Assembly (NCBI RefSeq): GCF_001625695.1
Contig: NZ_AUXY01000081.1
Span: 1 to 64,000 of the forward strand
Origin: Pseudoalteromonas luteoviolacea H33-S
GTDB lineage: Bacteria > Pseudomonadota > Gammaproteobacteria > Enterobacterales > Alteromonadaceae
Length of the DNA stretch: 64,000 nucleotides
Direction of reading: 5' to 3'
Shown here in pieces: positions 44,528-53,302 of the stretch. How positions within the stretch are numbered: position 1 is the first letter of the stretch; every line of letters begins with the position of its first letter. The translations under genes were made by a program, and so were the position numbers. A model generated the notes under the pieces. That model searched no databases. It was not told the DNA's origin and saw only the letters and a list, made by a program, of their open reading frames with translations.

Positions 44528-44713
44528 TCAGCAGGGTGATGTTGGACAACCGCACTCAGAGTACCAAGTAGGGTTACGAGGCACTGATGGGCCGCAATCA
44601 TCAGAATATTGATCAGTGTGATCACCCCCTGCAATGCGAGGAGTTATATCCAATGGCAGCTTCAAATTGTCTTTAGATAAACTTTTTAGTGTTTTTTTAT
44701 TTAGTTTTTTCAT
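44528..44713 (-). CDS. Gly-Gly leader peptide, Cys-rich RiPP/bacteriocin-like precursor (61 aa)
   Basis: The ATG is preceded by TTAAGGAA about 10 nt upstream. The leader MKKLNKKTLKSLSKDNLKLP is Lys-rich, then LPLDITPRIAGG ends in Gly-Gly at residues 29-30. The core of 31 residues holds four Cys (CGP, ECGCPTSPC), two Tyr, Asp-rich and Ser/Pro parts, and ends exactly on Cys. The leader is nearly the same in plan as SKSSHSLNKEATPQIGG of the damaged gene at 1742-1948. A Cys-rich core after such a leader points to disulfides or thioether cross-links. No enzyme for modification or C39 exporter is near, so it would have to be handled in trans. Convergent with the hydrolase gene. Confidence 0.75.
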   Translation of the reverse strand: MKKLNKKTLKSLSKDNLKLPLDITPRIAGGDHTDQYSDDCGPSVPRNPTWYSECGCPTSPC

Positions 44714-44972
44714 TCTTCTTTTTCCTTAAGTGATACTTGGTTTTCATTAACGTATATCAATAACAATAGGATGTAAATGATTTGTTTTTATTATGTATAT
44801 TGTGGTGGCTCTATATTCGAATTATAGTTACTAATTGCTACCGATTTCCGAGGGCGATATGAAATAAACCTTTATAACTTTATGAGATTAATTATATAAA
44901 GTTATAGCCGCTTGAACATGAAAGATGACATTGATAATTTCTACTTAAACACCTTAATACACAGGCCGTGTT

Positions 44973-45503
44973 ATGAATGAAATCCCGAGTTCTTCTCTTA
45001 TTAAGTCATATGTAGGTAATGCAGATTTTTATGATTGCTTTTCGTCTGATATCGATAGTTACCAAGATGAAACAGCACTTGAGCTATTTATAGAGTTAGT
45101 GACCCGCTCACCTGCGTGGTTCAACTTTTTAATGAGTTTGCGTAATAAGATCGTCTCTAGCTTTGGTATGAAAGATCTTGGTGCGATTGACGATGTTAAT
45201 CCGCAGAAAAATTTAGAGAACATAAAAGTTGGAGACAGGGTTGGAATTTTTACTCTTTATAAAAATACGCAGCAAGAAGTCATATTAGAGGATAAAGATA
45301 AACACTTAAACGTTAAAGTGTCTTTTCATGTGACACCAAATAATTCCGGAGCCAAACTCCATGCAACCACTGTTGTCCATTTAAACAATATTTTTGGCAA
45401 GTATTATATGTTTCTTATAAAACCAGTTCATAAGTTGATAGTTCCAACGCTATTGCATCGGCTTCGCGGCGCAAAGAACAAAGGAGAACAGACAGCATCT
45501 TGA
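44973..45503 (+). CDS. DUF2867 family protein (176 aa)
   Basis: A cytoplasmic-looking protein without signal peptide. It carries the DUF2867 pattern: NEIPSSSLIKSYVGNADFYD at the start, an FLMSLRNKIVSSFG segment, VGDRVGIFTLYK and a C-terminal IFGKYYMFLIKPVHKLIVP with a hydrophobic strand. The length is typical. The domain is a SRPBCC/START-like beta-helix fold in some relatives, suggesting binding of a small hydrophobic ligand, but the reaction is unknown. It stands upstream of the convergent alkaline phosphatase gene, with no shared operon. Confidence 0.7.
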   Translation: MNEIPSSSLIKSYVGNADFYDCFSSDIDSYQDETALELFIELVTRSPAWFNFLMSLRNKIVSSFGMKDLGAIDDVNPQKNLENIKVGDRVGIFTLYKNTQQEVILEDKDKHLNVKVSFHVTPNNSGAKLHATTVVHLNNIFGKYYMFLIKPVHKLIVPTLLHRLRGAKNKGEQTAS

Positions 45504-45550
45504 TAGATTGGTTGCAATAAGCCACAACCAACCTAATGCTAAATAAGAAT

Positions 45551-46846
45551 TTATCGCTCAATAAATGAAATTAATTTCTCGGCAATTTGCGTGTTGTTTT
45601 GCGAGCCAATGAAATCTTCACGGCCTTTGCCATGTGCAAATACCTGAACATCTATGGCAGTATGACCCCCTGTTGTCCAACCGGTGTAACTAGCTTCATT
45701 TATTTGCTCGTTTATCGCTTTAAAAAGTGCTCTATCACCCTCTGATTTTGCTTCTTTCAGCTCTTCAGCAACTTCAGACGTATATTCTAAGCCGGTAAGT
45801 GCAACCCAGTCTTTTTCTAAGTTTTTACTATCTTTTAGTTTTTGGGTAATGGTTTTGACTGATGCTTTAACATTTGCAACGACGTCACGTTCCCATTTGT
45901 AGTCGCCGTCTGCCCCCAGCGTTAGACCACCGGTAGAGTGATCAGCTGTAATAACTAAAAGTGTATCAGGGTTTCTGTCGACATAGGCCTTAGCGAGTTC
46001 AATCGATTGAGCGAAGTCATCCATTTCCATCATGGCGCACGCAATGTCATTAGCATGTCCACACCAATCAATTTGACTGCCTTCGATCATGACAAAAAAG
46101 CCTTCTTTGTTTTTGTCTTTATCAAGTAGAACGAGTGCTTTATTGGTCATATCAGTAAGGCGAAGAGGGCTTTCATCAATAGCATGTGGCATGCCTTTTT
46201 CGGCAAAAAGTCCGATTGCAGGAATTGATTTAAGTGAGTTTAGGTCATTTAAATCGTCAATGTATTGATATCCAGCTTGCTTGAACTCAGACACTATATT
46301 TCTATCTTCTCGGATGAAGTATTGTGTACCACCGCCTAGCATTAAATCGACAGGTAATTTTCCTGCTATTTTAACGTCTACATAATCGTTGGCGATTTCA
46401 TCGTAATTGCGTCTTGACTCATTATGCGCAGCAAAACTTGCTGGTGTTGCATGGTTAATTTGTGATGTTGCAACCAAAGCCGTAGTCATGCCTTTTTCTT
46501 TTGCCATTTGCAACATTGTTTTAAGCGGCTTTTTAGCTGTGTCTACCGCGATTGCGCCATTGTAACTCTTCTTTGCTGTACTTAACGCCGTTGCACCGGC
46601 TGCACTGTCTGTTACAACTGTGTTGTCGTCAGGATATGTATGCGCCATACCAACTAAAATAGAGTCAAACACCGTAGGCTCAACTACTTTGGTTGTTTTG
46701 TCATCTTTGTAGTATCTGTATGCCGTAGTATAAGCTGGGCCCATGCCGTCACCAATCATGTAAATGATGTTTTTTGGTGCAGCGTAAACTTGGCTACTCG
46801 CCAATAATGAAATTGCCGCTGCAACTGCCGAAATTTTGCGTGACAT
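45551..46846 (-). CDS. Alkaline phosphatase (431 aa)
   Basis: ATG 46846 follows AAAGGAAAAACT and begins a signal peptide (MSRKISAVAAAISLLASSQV, cleavage near VYA-APK). Motifs: IGDGMG (Asp33 metal), nucleophile Ser81 in VTDSAAGATALS, IEGSQIDWCGHANDIA, ITADHSTGGLTLG and the final WTTGGHTAIDVQVFAHG histidine. All metal and catalytic positions are present. It is the classic soluble form, shorter than the lipoprotein paralogue at 25477. No obvious Pho box was found upstream. Divergent from the alpha/beta-hydrolase gene at 46975. Confidence 0.92.
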   Translation of the reverse strand: MSRKISAVAAAISLLASSQVYAAPKNIIYMIGDGMGPAYTTAYRYYKDDKTTKVVEPTVFDSILVGMAHTYPDDNTVVTDSAAGATALSTAKKSYNGAIAVDTAKKPLKTMLQMAKEKGMTTALVATSQINHATPASFAAHNESRRNYDEIANDYVDVKIAGKLPVDLMLGGGTQYFIREDRNIVSEFKQAGYQYIDDLNDLNSLKSIPAIGLFAEKGMPHAIDESPLRLTDMTNKALVLLDKDKNKEGFFVMIEGSQIDWCGHANDIACAMMEMDDFAQSIELAKAYVDRNPDTLLVITADHSTGGLTLGADGDYKWERDVVANVKASVKTITQKLKDSKNLEKDWVALTGLEYTSEVAEELKEAKSEGDRALFKAINEQINEASYTGWTTGGHTAIDVQVFAHGKGREDFIGSQNNTQIAEKLISFIER

Positions 46847-46974
46847 AGTTTTTCCTTTGAATTCCCGTGTTTGATTTAAAGTCTGATGCAATAATTGAAT
46901 TAATTATTTCTATAGCTGTATAGATTTTATCGCGTATGATCATAACTAAATGTGTTTGTGAAGAATATCAATAA

Positions 46975-47850
46975 ATGCTGATTAATAAAAAAAATGAGAT
47001 GAAAGACAATTTTAAAGATGGCTTTTCTTGGCAACAGGCTGGTAATGGGCCCGACGCTGTTGTTTGTTTGCACGGGTGGTTGGATAACAGTAATAGCTTT
47101 AAACCGATAGCGAAGCTACTCACGGAAGCTCAGAAAAAGAAATACACTTGGTATTTTTTGGATCTACCAGGACATGGAAAATCAGCTTGGAAATCTGACG
47201 ATGCGCAGTACTATTTTGTCGAGTACGTGTATGATGTAATGCGCTTCATGCAAACAGCGAACATAAATAGCGCACATTTTGTGGGTCACTCCATGGGCGC
47301 GCTCATTGCTAATCTACTTGCCAGTACTTTTCCTCATTACGTACGTTCATTGAACTTAATTGATGGCATTGGGCTCATATATCAAGGTAATGAATATGCA
47401 AAAACAAACTTAGTAAAGGCGTTTGAAGAAAGACAAAAGCTGTCTTCTCAACGTGACCGTTGGTTTGATGACAGGTCATCAATGATTAAGGCAAGAGCTA
47501 AGGTTGGCGGTTTTGATGAGCAAATCGCAGAGGTTTTAATGGAAAGAACGATTCTTGCCGAGTGTGGTAAATACAGATTGAGTTCAGACCCTAAACTTAA
47601 ACTGCCTTCGACAATTAGGCTAAATCAGGAACAAGCGCTGAGTTTATTAGATAAAATTTCAGTAGACACTATGCTTATCTTACCTGAAGAAGGATATGCT
47701 CAAATGCGTGATAACATGAAAAAATTTCTTTCGTGTTTTGATAAACTTAGCGTTTCTAAGGTCTCTGGAGGTCATCATTGCCATATGCAACACCCTCAAG
47801 ATATCTTAAATGAGATTGTTGGACATATCGAAAAGCAGGTGCTTTGCTGA
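46975..47850 (+). CDS. Alpha/beta-hydrolase (291 aa)
   Basis: A cytoplasmic serine hydrolase with LHGWLDNSNSF as oxyanion part, DLPGHGKS, nucleophile Ser106 in FVGHSMGALIA and a C-terminal SGGHHCHMQHP that holds the His. The acid residue lies probably near ILPEEGYAQMRD. Its plan and length resemble the MHPDEST/serhl-like or YbfF-like groups. ATG 46975 lacks a strong ribosome site, and an in-frame ATG at 46999 is possible. Together with fadD, 118 bp downstream in the same direction, it could process acyl esters. Substrate unknown. Confidence 0.8.
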   Translation: MLINKKNEMKDNFKDGFSWQQAGNGPDAVVCLHGWLDNSNSFKPIAKLLTEAQKKKYTWYFLDLPGHGKSAWKSDDAQYYFVEYVYDVMRFMQTANINSAHFVGHSMGALIANLLASTFPHYVRSLNLIDGIGLIYQGNEYAKTNLVKAFEERQKLSSQRDRWFDDRSSMIKARAKVGGFDEQIAEVLMERTILAECGKYRLSSDPKLKLPSTIRLNQEQALSLLDKISVDTMLILPEEGYAQMRDNMKKFLSCFDKLSVSKVSGGHHCHMQHPQDILNEIVGHIEKQVLC

Positions 47851-47968
47851 TTGTAACTTTGCTTTAAATATGGGAATATCCATCAGTTAGAGTATTTACT
47901 CAATTGTTTAAGTGCCTTATTTGCTTTAAGGTTAATGTAAAAAAAGAACGAGAACACAGGAGCTAAGA

Positions 47969-49618
47969 GTGGAAAAAATCTGGCTAAAGCGCTATCCAGA
48001 AGGCATGCCGGCAACGATTGATCCAGAACACTACAACTCGCTGCTAGAATTAATAGACGAATGTTTCACCAATTATGCTCAGTTACCCGCTTATTCAAAT
48101 ATGGGCAAAACGCTGACATACAAAGAGATTGATGAAGCGACTAAATCAGTTGCAAGTTATATTCAAAATACGCTTAAACTTGGTAAAGGCGATAAAGTTG
48201 CGGTGATGATGCCAAACTTATTGCAAACACCAATCACGATTTTAGGTGTACTTAGAGCTGGTTGTACGGTTGTTAATGTCAACCCGCTTTACACAGTTAG
48301 AGAGTTAGAGCATCAATTAAATGACTCTGAGGCCAAAGCTATCTTTATTCTAGCGAACTTTGCAAGTACGTTAGAAAAAGCGCTTCCTTCAACACCGGTT
48401 AAGCATATTGTTTTAACTCAGATTGGTGATCTACTTGGCGGTGTGAAAAAGCATTTAGTGAACTTTGTCGTCAAAAAAGTCAAAAAGATGGTACCAGCTT
48501 ATAATTTGCCATCGGCGATCCCTTTTGCAAATGTAATGAGTGCTGACCCTAATCGCTATAAAAAGCCTGAAGTTAATCAAAACGACCTTGCATTTTTGCA
48601 ATACACCGGTGGTACGACTGGTGTATCTAAAGGGGCGATGTTAACGCACGGCAATATGGTTGCTAATTTAGAACAAGTATCAGGGTGTTTAGACAAAGTA
48701 CTAGATAAAGGCAAGGAAGTTGTGATCACGGCGCTGCCGCTTTATCACATTTTTGCACTTACCGCGAACTGTCTGACTTTCATGAAGTACGGCGGTCATA
48801 ATATTTTGATCACAAACCCTCGTGACATGGCGGGTTTCGTCAAAGACCTAGCAAAGTATCCGTTTACTGTGATCACGGGGGTAAATACACTATTCAACGG
48901 TTTGCTCAATACTGATGGCTTTGCGCAGTTAGACTTTTCGAACCTAAAAGTGTCTTTAGGTGGCGGTATGGCAGTGCAGAGACCTGTTGCAGAAAGGTGG
49001 CAGTCTGTCACTAACTCGCGTTTACTAGAAGGCTATGGTTTAACCGAGTGTGCGCCGCTTGTGACGATTTGTCCGTTAGACCTAGAAGGCTATAACGGGT
49101 CAATTGGTTTGCCAGCACCAAGCACAGATTTAAAAATAGTGCTAGAAAATGGTGAGGAAGCACCTAAAGGTGAACCGGGTGAGCTTTTAGTGAAAGGCCC
49201 TCAGGTAATGGCTGGGTATTATAACCGTCCAGATGCAACGGCTGAATGTTTGCAAGATGGTTGGTTTGCAACTGGTGATATTGCAACCTATGACGATGAA
49301 GGCTTCTTTTACATTGTCGACCGTAAAAAAGATATGATCTTAGTATCTGGTTTCAACGTGTTCCCTAATGAGATTGAAGAGGTTGTTGCGAGCCACGATG
49401 GCGTGCTTGAAGTTGCTGCGATTGGTGTGCCTCATGAGGTCAGTGGTGAGCAAGTTAAAGTTTTTGTTGTCAGAAAAGACCAATCCTTGTCAGAAAAAGA
49501 TATAATAGCGCATTGTCGTGAAAACCTAACAAACTACAAAGTTCCTAAAATGGTTGAGTTCAGAGATGAACTGCCAAAAACGAACGTAGGTAAGATATTA
49601 CGTAGGGCGTTAAAATAA
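47969..49618 (+). CDS. fadD: Long-chain fatty-acid-CoA ligase
   Basis: This enzyme activates fatty acids to acyl-CoA with ATP for beta-oxidation, at the inner face of the membrane. The N-terminus MEKIWLKRYPEGMPATIDPE matches FadD proteins closely. AMP-binding motifs include YTGGTTGVSKGAMLTH (about 212-227), LLEGYGLTECAPLV, the ATGDIATYDDEGFFYIVDRK signature and the C-terminal catalytic lysine in NVGKILRR. Length of 549 aa is normal. The start is GTG 47969 with GGAGC upstream. It sits 118 bp after an alpha/beta-hydrolase gene, and rnd follows behind a terminator, the same fadD-rnd order as in many gammaproteobacteria. Confidence 0.95.
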   Translation: MEKIWLKRYPEGMPATIDPEHYNSLLELIDECFTNYAQLPAYSNMGKTLTYKEIDEATKSVASYIQNTLKLGKGDKVAVMMPNLLQTPITILGVLRAGCTVVNVNPLYTVRELEHQLNDSEAKAIFILANFASTLEKALPSTPVKHIVLTQIGDLLGGVKKHLVNFVVKKVKKMVPAYNLPSAIPFANVMSADPNRYKKPEVNQNDLAFLQYTGGTTGVSKGAMLTHGNMVANLEQVSGCLDKVLDKGKEVVITALPLYHIFALTANCLTFMKYGGHNILITNPRDMAGFVKDLAKYPFTVITGVNTLFNGLLNTDGFAQLDFSNLKVSLGGGMAVQRPVAERWQSVTNSRLLEGYGLTECAPLVTICPLDLEGYNGSIGLPAPSTDLKIVLENGEEAPKGEPGELLVKGPQVMAGYYNRPDATAECLQDGWFATGDIATYDDEGFFYIVDRKKDMILVSGFNVFPNEIEEVVASHDGVLEVAAIGVPHEVSGEQVKVFVVRKDQSLSEKDIIAHCRENLTNYKVPKMVEFRDELPKTNVGKILRRALK

Positions 49619-49623
49619 CAAGA

Positions 49624-49648
49624 AACCGGCTTATGCCGGTTTTTTTTC
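49624..49648 (+). terminator. Terminator between fadD and rnd
   Basis: AACCGGC/GCCGGTT stem with a 4-nt loop, followed by eight T. Confidence 0.8.
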
Positions 49649-49669
49649 GCAAGAAGCGAAGGAGTCAAT

Positions 49670-50800
49670 GTGCAGTATCAGTTTATTCAAACTCAAGCAG
49701 AGTTAGATAAATTTATTAACCTCATTTGTGAAAGTAAAATTTTAGCAATTGATACCGAGTTTATGCGTCGTAGAACGCTATATCCTGAAAGTGCTTTATT
49801 CCAAGTGTATGACGGTACACATCTAGCTTTAATTGACCCATTGATTGATATGGACTTTTCAGCTTTGTGGGCACTGTTTACTTCACAAGATGTGATAAAA
49901 GTAATTCATTCTCCCTCTGAAGACATTGAAGTATTCCAAAAATTTGGTGGCATCGTGCCTTCTCCTTTATTTGATACTCAATTTGCGTTGCAGTTGTTGG
50001 GCGAGGGGAATTGCGTTGGTTTTGCAAACATGGTTAAAAACCTTTTGGATGTTGAAATCGATAAGAGCATGTCGCGCACAGATTGGCTTAAAAGACCATT
50101 ATCAGATAAACAGTTGGAATATGCCGCAGCTGATGTTTACTACCTTCTTCCTTGTTTTGAAAAACTAATAAAGAAAATAGAAGAAAAGCAGTTATTTGAT
50201 ATCGTGATATCAGAGAGTGAATTGATTGCTCAAAAGCGTGCTTTTAGAACGCCGGATGAATACCTTTACTTAAACATTAAAAATGTTTGGCAGTTAAGAG
50301 GGCGTGATCTTGCTGTATTGAGAGAACTGGCGGCTTGGCGTATGAATAAAGCTGAAAAGAAAAATATCTCGGTGAATTTCATACTTAAAGAGCTCAATAT
50401 GGTTGAGATTGCTAAGCGGCGTCCTAGTTCACTTTCGAGTATGCGCAATATTCCAGAAGTAGACGCCATGGAAGTGAATCGATCTGGTAAAGAAATATTA
50501 GCGTGTATCGAGAAAGGTAAAGCCGTACCAGAAGATACTTTACCTGCAAAAGTAAAAAGACTCATTGACTTTGCACAGTACAAAAGAGCGGCGAAAGAAA
50601 TTAAGTCAGACATTACGGATGTTGCTAAGAAGAGTAACTTACCTGTTGATGTCATTGCATCTAAAAAGCAAATTAATCAAGTGATCAGCTGGAATTGGAA
50701 GCTCAGTGCCAAAGAGCGCGAAGTAATGATAAAACCAGATTTATTCCAGGGCTGGCGTAAGCAACTCATTGGAGATGCGCTTAAAAAGTGGGAAGTATAA
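49670..50800 (+). CDS. rnd: Ribonuclease D
   Basis: A 3'-5' exoribonuclease that trims tRNA and other stable RNA precursors. The DEDDy exonuclease residues are in AIDTEFMRR (Asp28, Glu30), the HSPSEDIEVF region, and YAAADVYYLLP (Tyr and Asp). An HRDC domain follows at about 210-290 (LAVLRELAAWRMNKAEKKNI), as in all RNase D. Length 376 aa. The start is GTG 49670, with AAGGAG ending 5 nt before it; the ATG two bases before is out of frame. The stop is followed by a strong hairpin shared with the next convergent gene. Confidence 0.95.
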   Translation: MQYQFIQTQAELDKFINLICESKILAIDTEFMRRRTLYPESALFQVYDGTHLALIDPLIDMDFSALWALFTSQDVIKVIHSPSEDIEVFQKFGGIVPSPLFDTQFALQLLGEGNCVGFANMVKNLLDVEIDKSMSRTDWLKRPLSDKQLEYAAADVYYLLPCFEKLIKKIEEKQLFDIVISESELIAQKRAFRTPDEYLYLNIKNVWQLRGRDLAVLRELAAWRMNKAEKKNISVNFILKELNMVEIAKRRPSSLSSMRNIPEVDAMEVNRSGKEILACIEKGKAVPEDTLPAKVKRLIDFAQYKRAAKEIKSDITDVAKKSNLPVDVIASKKQINQVISWNWKLSAKEREVMIKPDLFQGWRKQLIGDALKKWEV

Positions 50801-50816
50801 CTGTTGTTTTAGTTTC

Positions 50817-50845
50817 TTCGAGCGAAGTAGTGTACTTCGCTCGAA
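50817..50845. terminator. Bidirectional hairpin between rnd and the MBL gene
   Basis: Perfect 13-bp stem TTCGAGCGAAGTA/TACTTCGCTCGAA with a 3-nt loop in the 53-bp gap between convergent stops. Confidence 0.75.
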
Positions 50846-50853
50846 CTATCTAA

Positions 50854-51948
50854 TCAGAATTTAACTTGCTCACCTTCATTTAAAATATACAGTGGGGAGC
50901 GGCTTTTCAGCTCACCCTTCATATGTAACAGACGAAACAGGGCTGAGTGTGATGTATGATCGCCCATTTTCCAGCTCATATTTCCGTGTCCCCAAGGGAT
51001 CATAACACCGCAATTTAGCTCATCAGCTGCAATTAGCGCATCTTCTGGCGTTAAATGGACATTTCTATACCACTTTCCATGTTTCTCATGGTGGTAAGAT
51101 GCAATTGGGATAAGACAGACATCCATATCACCATACTGTTGGTGAATATCTTTAAAGTGCCCAGAGTACCCCGTATCTCCGGCAAAAAACAATTTCCTGC
51201 CTTTACTTTCGAATACCCAGCCCCCCCAGAGTGTCTCATCATCATCACTTGTGATCATGGGCACAACAATACGACTACTAAAATGGTGTGCAGGGACAAA
51301 ATGGACTTTTGTGTCACCGATATCATATTTTGAGAACCAAGGCATTTCGACAATATTATACCCACCAGTAGGAAAGTAATCTGCAAAGTTTAAAGGGGTT
51401 AGGTAGGTTGGATGATTACCTATGTTTTCAATATCTGATTTATTGAAGTGGTCATAATGGATATGCGAATAGACGACTGCCTGAGTATCTTCAAGTGTTT
51501 GTTTACTGTATGCACTGGGCTCGGTTCGATAAAAACCACCTGCCAAGTGAACAAATGCCCAATCTACAGGCCAGTCAAATTGACCTGTGACAGGGTCAAT
51601 CAGTATGGTTTCTCCCGAAGGTGTCGTTACGGCAAAGCTAGCGTGACCTAACCATCTAACATTAAAAGCGTTTTCTGTAGTAATGGAAAGCACAGGGTTT
51701 TGACCAACATACTGGCAGCGTTCCATGTCATTTTCGCACTGAATATCTTGGCTTTTAGGGTAGCAATTTTCTTTACAAGTATAAGGATAATCTTCGGGCA
51801 TCTTGTATGTATTGGCAAATTGATGGGTATAGCCTTCAGTCACTTTGTATTTAATGTCTTTGGTCGGTTCCAAGCGATTTACATTATTTTGTGAAGCACA
51901 ACTTGCTAGTAATATGCAAAGTGGAAGAGGGAAGTATTTGTTTATCAT
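50854..51948 (-). CDS. Metallo-beta-lactamase-fold lipoprotein, NAPE-PLD-like (364 aa)
   Basis: The lipobox is LASC (Cys17). Residues about 20-95 are a domain with four Cys in a CxxNCY and CENDMERC arrangement. The MBL domain then starts NVRWLGHASFAVTTPSGETI, carries the zinc motif SHIHYDHFNK (His162, His164, Asp166, His167) and further ligands in VPAHHFSSR, FAGDTGYSGHF and the late IPWGHGNMSW. This plan (long N-terminus, LGHAS, GWVFE) is that of the NAPE-PLD-like/YfkI-type MBL hydrolases, whose known member cleaves N-acyl phosphatidylethanolamine. Phospholipid hydrolysis is plausible but unproven. Confidence 0.85.
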   Translation of the reverse strand: MINKYFPLPLCILLASCASQNNVNRLEPTKDIKYKVTEGYTHQFANTYKMPEDYPYTCKENCYPKSQDIQCENDMERCQYVGQNPVLSITTENAFNVRWLGHASFAVTTPSGETILIDPVTGQFDWPVDWAFVHLAGGFYRTEPSAYSKQTLEDTQAVVYSHIHYDHFNKSDIENIGNHPTYLTPLNFADYFPTGGYNIVEMPWFSKYDIGDTKVHFVPAHHFSSRIVVPMITSDDDETLWGGWVFESKGRKLFFAGDTGYSGHFKDIHQQYGDMDVCLIPIASYHHEKHGKWYRNVHLTPEDALIAADELNCGVMIPWGHGNMSWKMGDHTSHSALFRLLHMKGELKSRSPLYILNEGEQVKF

Positions 51949-52047
51949 GGGTGTAAAATTTCTTATTGTAATTATCCGAGTCTGTCTCTATCCTAAAATT
52001 GCTTAACATTTAGAGTGTTAACCAATTTAATTCACTATGGGAGTGTT

Positions 52048-52302
52048 ATGGAACGAGTTTCAGACGAAACCTGGTACGCAGTTTTAATATTCTTTTCGTT
52101 GATAATAGTACCTTTTTTAATAGGGCTCGCAATATTTAAAGTGTATCGAAAAGTGTTTCCATACACACATTCTGAGCATGACTCTATTGTAGAGACGTTA
52201 AACGCAAAGCGACTGGGTTTTTTTCGACCTTTTTTAATCGGTTGGATTGTGTGCGGACCAATTGTATATTGGTTTTATAGAGAATATTTGCAATATGTGT
52301 AG
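52048..52302 (+). CDS. Small two-span membrane protein (84 aa)
   Basis: ATG 52048 has GGGAG 5-9 nt upstream; an ATG at 52015 is in frame but has no ribosome site. Two transmembrane segments are visible (about 10-30, VLIFFSLIIVPFLIGLAIF; about 58-78, PFLIGWIVCGPIVYWFY), with a basic, partly acidic loop between them. No motif for transport or catalysis is present. It is a solitary gene, followed by a small hairpin. Function unknown. Confidence 0.7.
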   Translation: MERVSDETWYAVLIFFSLIIVPFLIGLAIFKVYRKVFPYTHSEHDSIVETLNAKRLGFFRPFLIGWIVCGPIVYWFYREYLQYV

Positions 52303-52311
52303 TGGTTAAAT

Positions 52312-52329
52312 AGGCTCATCCTTGAGCCT
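52312..52329. terminator. Hairpin between 52048 gene and the kinase gene
   Basis: AGGCTCA/TGAGCCT, a 7-bp perfect stem with a 4-nt loop between convergent stops. Confidence 0.55.
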
Positions 52330-52351
52330 GTCTCACACTTAGGAAATTTTA

Positions 52352-53302
52352 TTATTCAATATCATGGTTGCTTGGAAGAGAAACAAAAGAGCCAAACCTT
52401 GTGACGGCATACGCCCCACATTTCGCTGAGAAATTGACCAAGTCGAGCACTTGTGCCTCACTACTGACTATTTCTTCAAATGGGGTTTGAGGTAATTTTC
52501 GTGTTAGCTCAGCAAGTAAGCCTCCCACAAATGCATCTCCACCCGCGGTTGTATCAACTGCTTTTACATTCGGCGGCGTGATGTATCCAGAAAACTGCTC
52601 AGTAAAATAACGAATGTCATTAGCACCGTCAGTGATGACAAGCAATTTAACTTTACTAGATAATATTGCCTCAATGGTGTTTTGCTCATCTTTAGAAGGG
52701 TGGGCATGTGTATTTAAAAATACCAACTCTTCTTTAGACAACTTAACCACATCAGATTGAGACATAATGTGCCAAATTCTGTCGAGGCAATGATTCATCG
52801 AAGGCCAAAGGTTTTCACGCAAATTCATATCAAAGCTTTTGATAAGGCCATATTGCTTAGCTTTTTCCATTGCTGTGACAGTGCTTAGATAAATGTTTTT
52901 CTCTGTCAGACTGTTAGAGCACACATGTAAAATGGTTCCCTGCTCAAACATACTTTCTTCGAAATCTTCTCCACGAAATAGCAAATCCGCTGCTGGTGGT
53001 CGATAAAAGCTAAAGCTTCTGTCTCCATCACTGTCTAACGAGACAAAGGCCAGTGCTGTTTTTGCTTGAGAAGTAAATTTCACAAACTCGGTATTCACCT
53101 GTTGATTGGAGAGTTCATCTTTTAAAAAGTGACCAAACATATCTTCACCGAGCATACCGCAAAATATGCTATCTATACCTTGTTTTGCTACGGCTACAGA
53201 GACATTTGCTGGCGCGCCACCAGCATATTTAGTAAAGGACTCTGGTGTGCCACCATCAGATAAAAAGTCGATTAGCGCTTCACCAAAACAAATAACGCTC
53301 AT
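52352..53302 (-). CDS. PfkB family sugar kinase, fructokinase/mannokinase type (316 aa)
   Basis: A ribokinase-fold enzyme that phosphorylates a sugar with ATP. It begins ICFGEALIDFLSDGG, contains KYAGGAPANVSVAVAKQG (sugar site), and has the signature DTTAGGDAFVGGLLAELT with catalytic Asp256. Length typical. Its start codon shares a base with the stop of the upstream AGE-type isomerase gene (TAATG), so the two are translated together. The pair fits the route mannose to fructose (isomerase) to fructose-6-phosphate (this kinase). A LacI-like operator stands before the operon. Confidence 0.9.
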   Translation of the reverse strand: MSVICFGEALIDFLSDGGTPESFTKYAGGAPANVSVAVAKQGIDSIFCGMLGEDMFGHFLKDELSNQQVNTEFVKFTSQAKTALAFVSLDSDGDRSFSFYRPPAADLLFRGEDFEESMFEQGTILHVCSNSLTEKNIYLSTVTAMEKAKQYGLIKSFDMNLRENLWPSMNHCLDRIWHIMSQSDVVKLSKEELVFLNTHAHPSKDEQNTIEAILSSKVKLLVITDGANDIRYFTEQFSGYITPPNVKAVDTTAGGDAFVGGLLAELTRKLPQTPFEEIVSSEAQVLDLVNFSAKCGAYAVTRFGSFVSLPSNHDIE

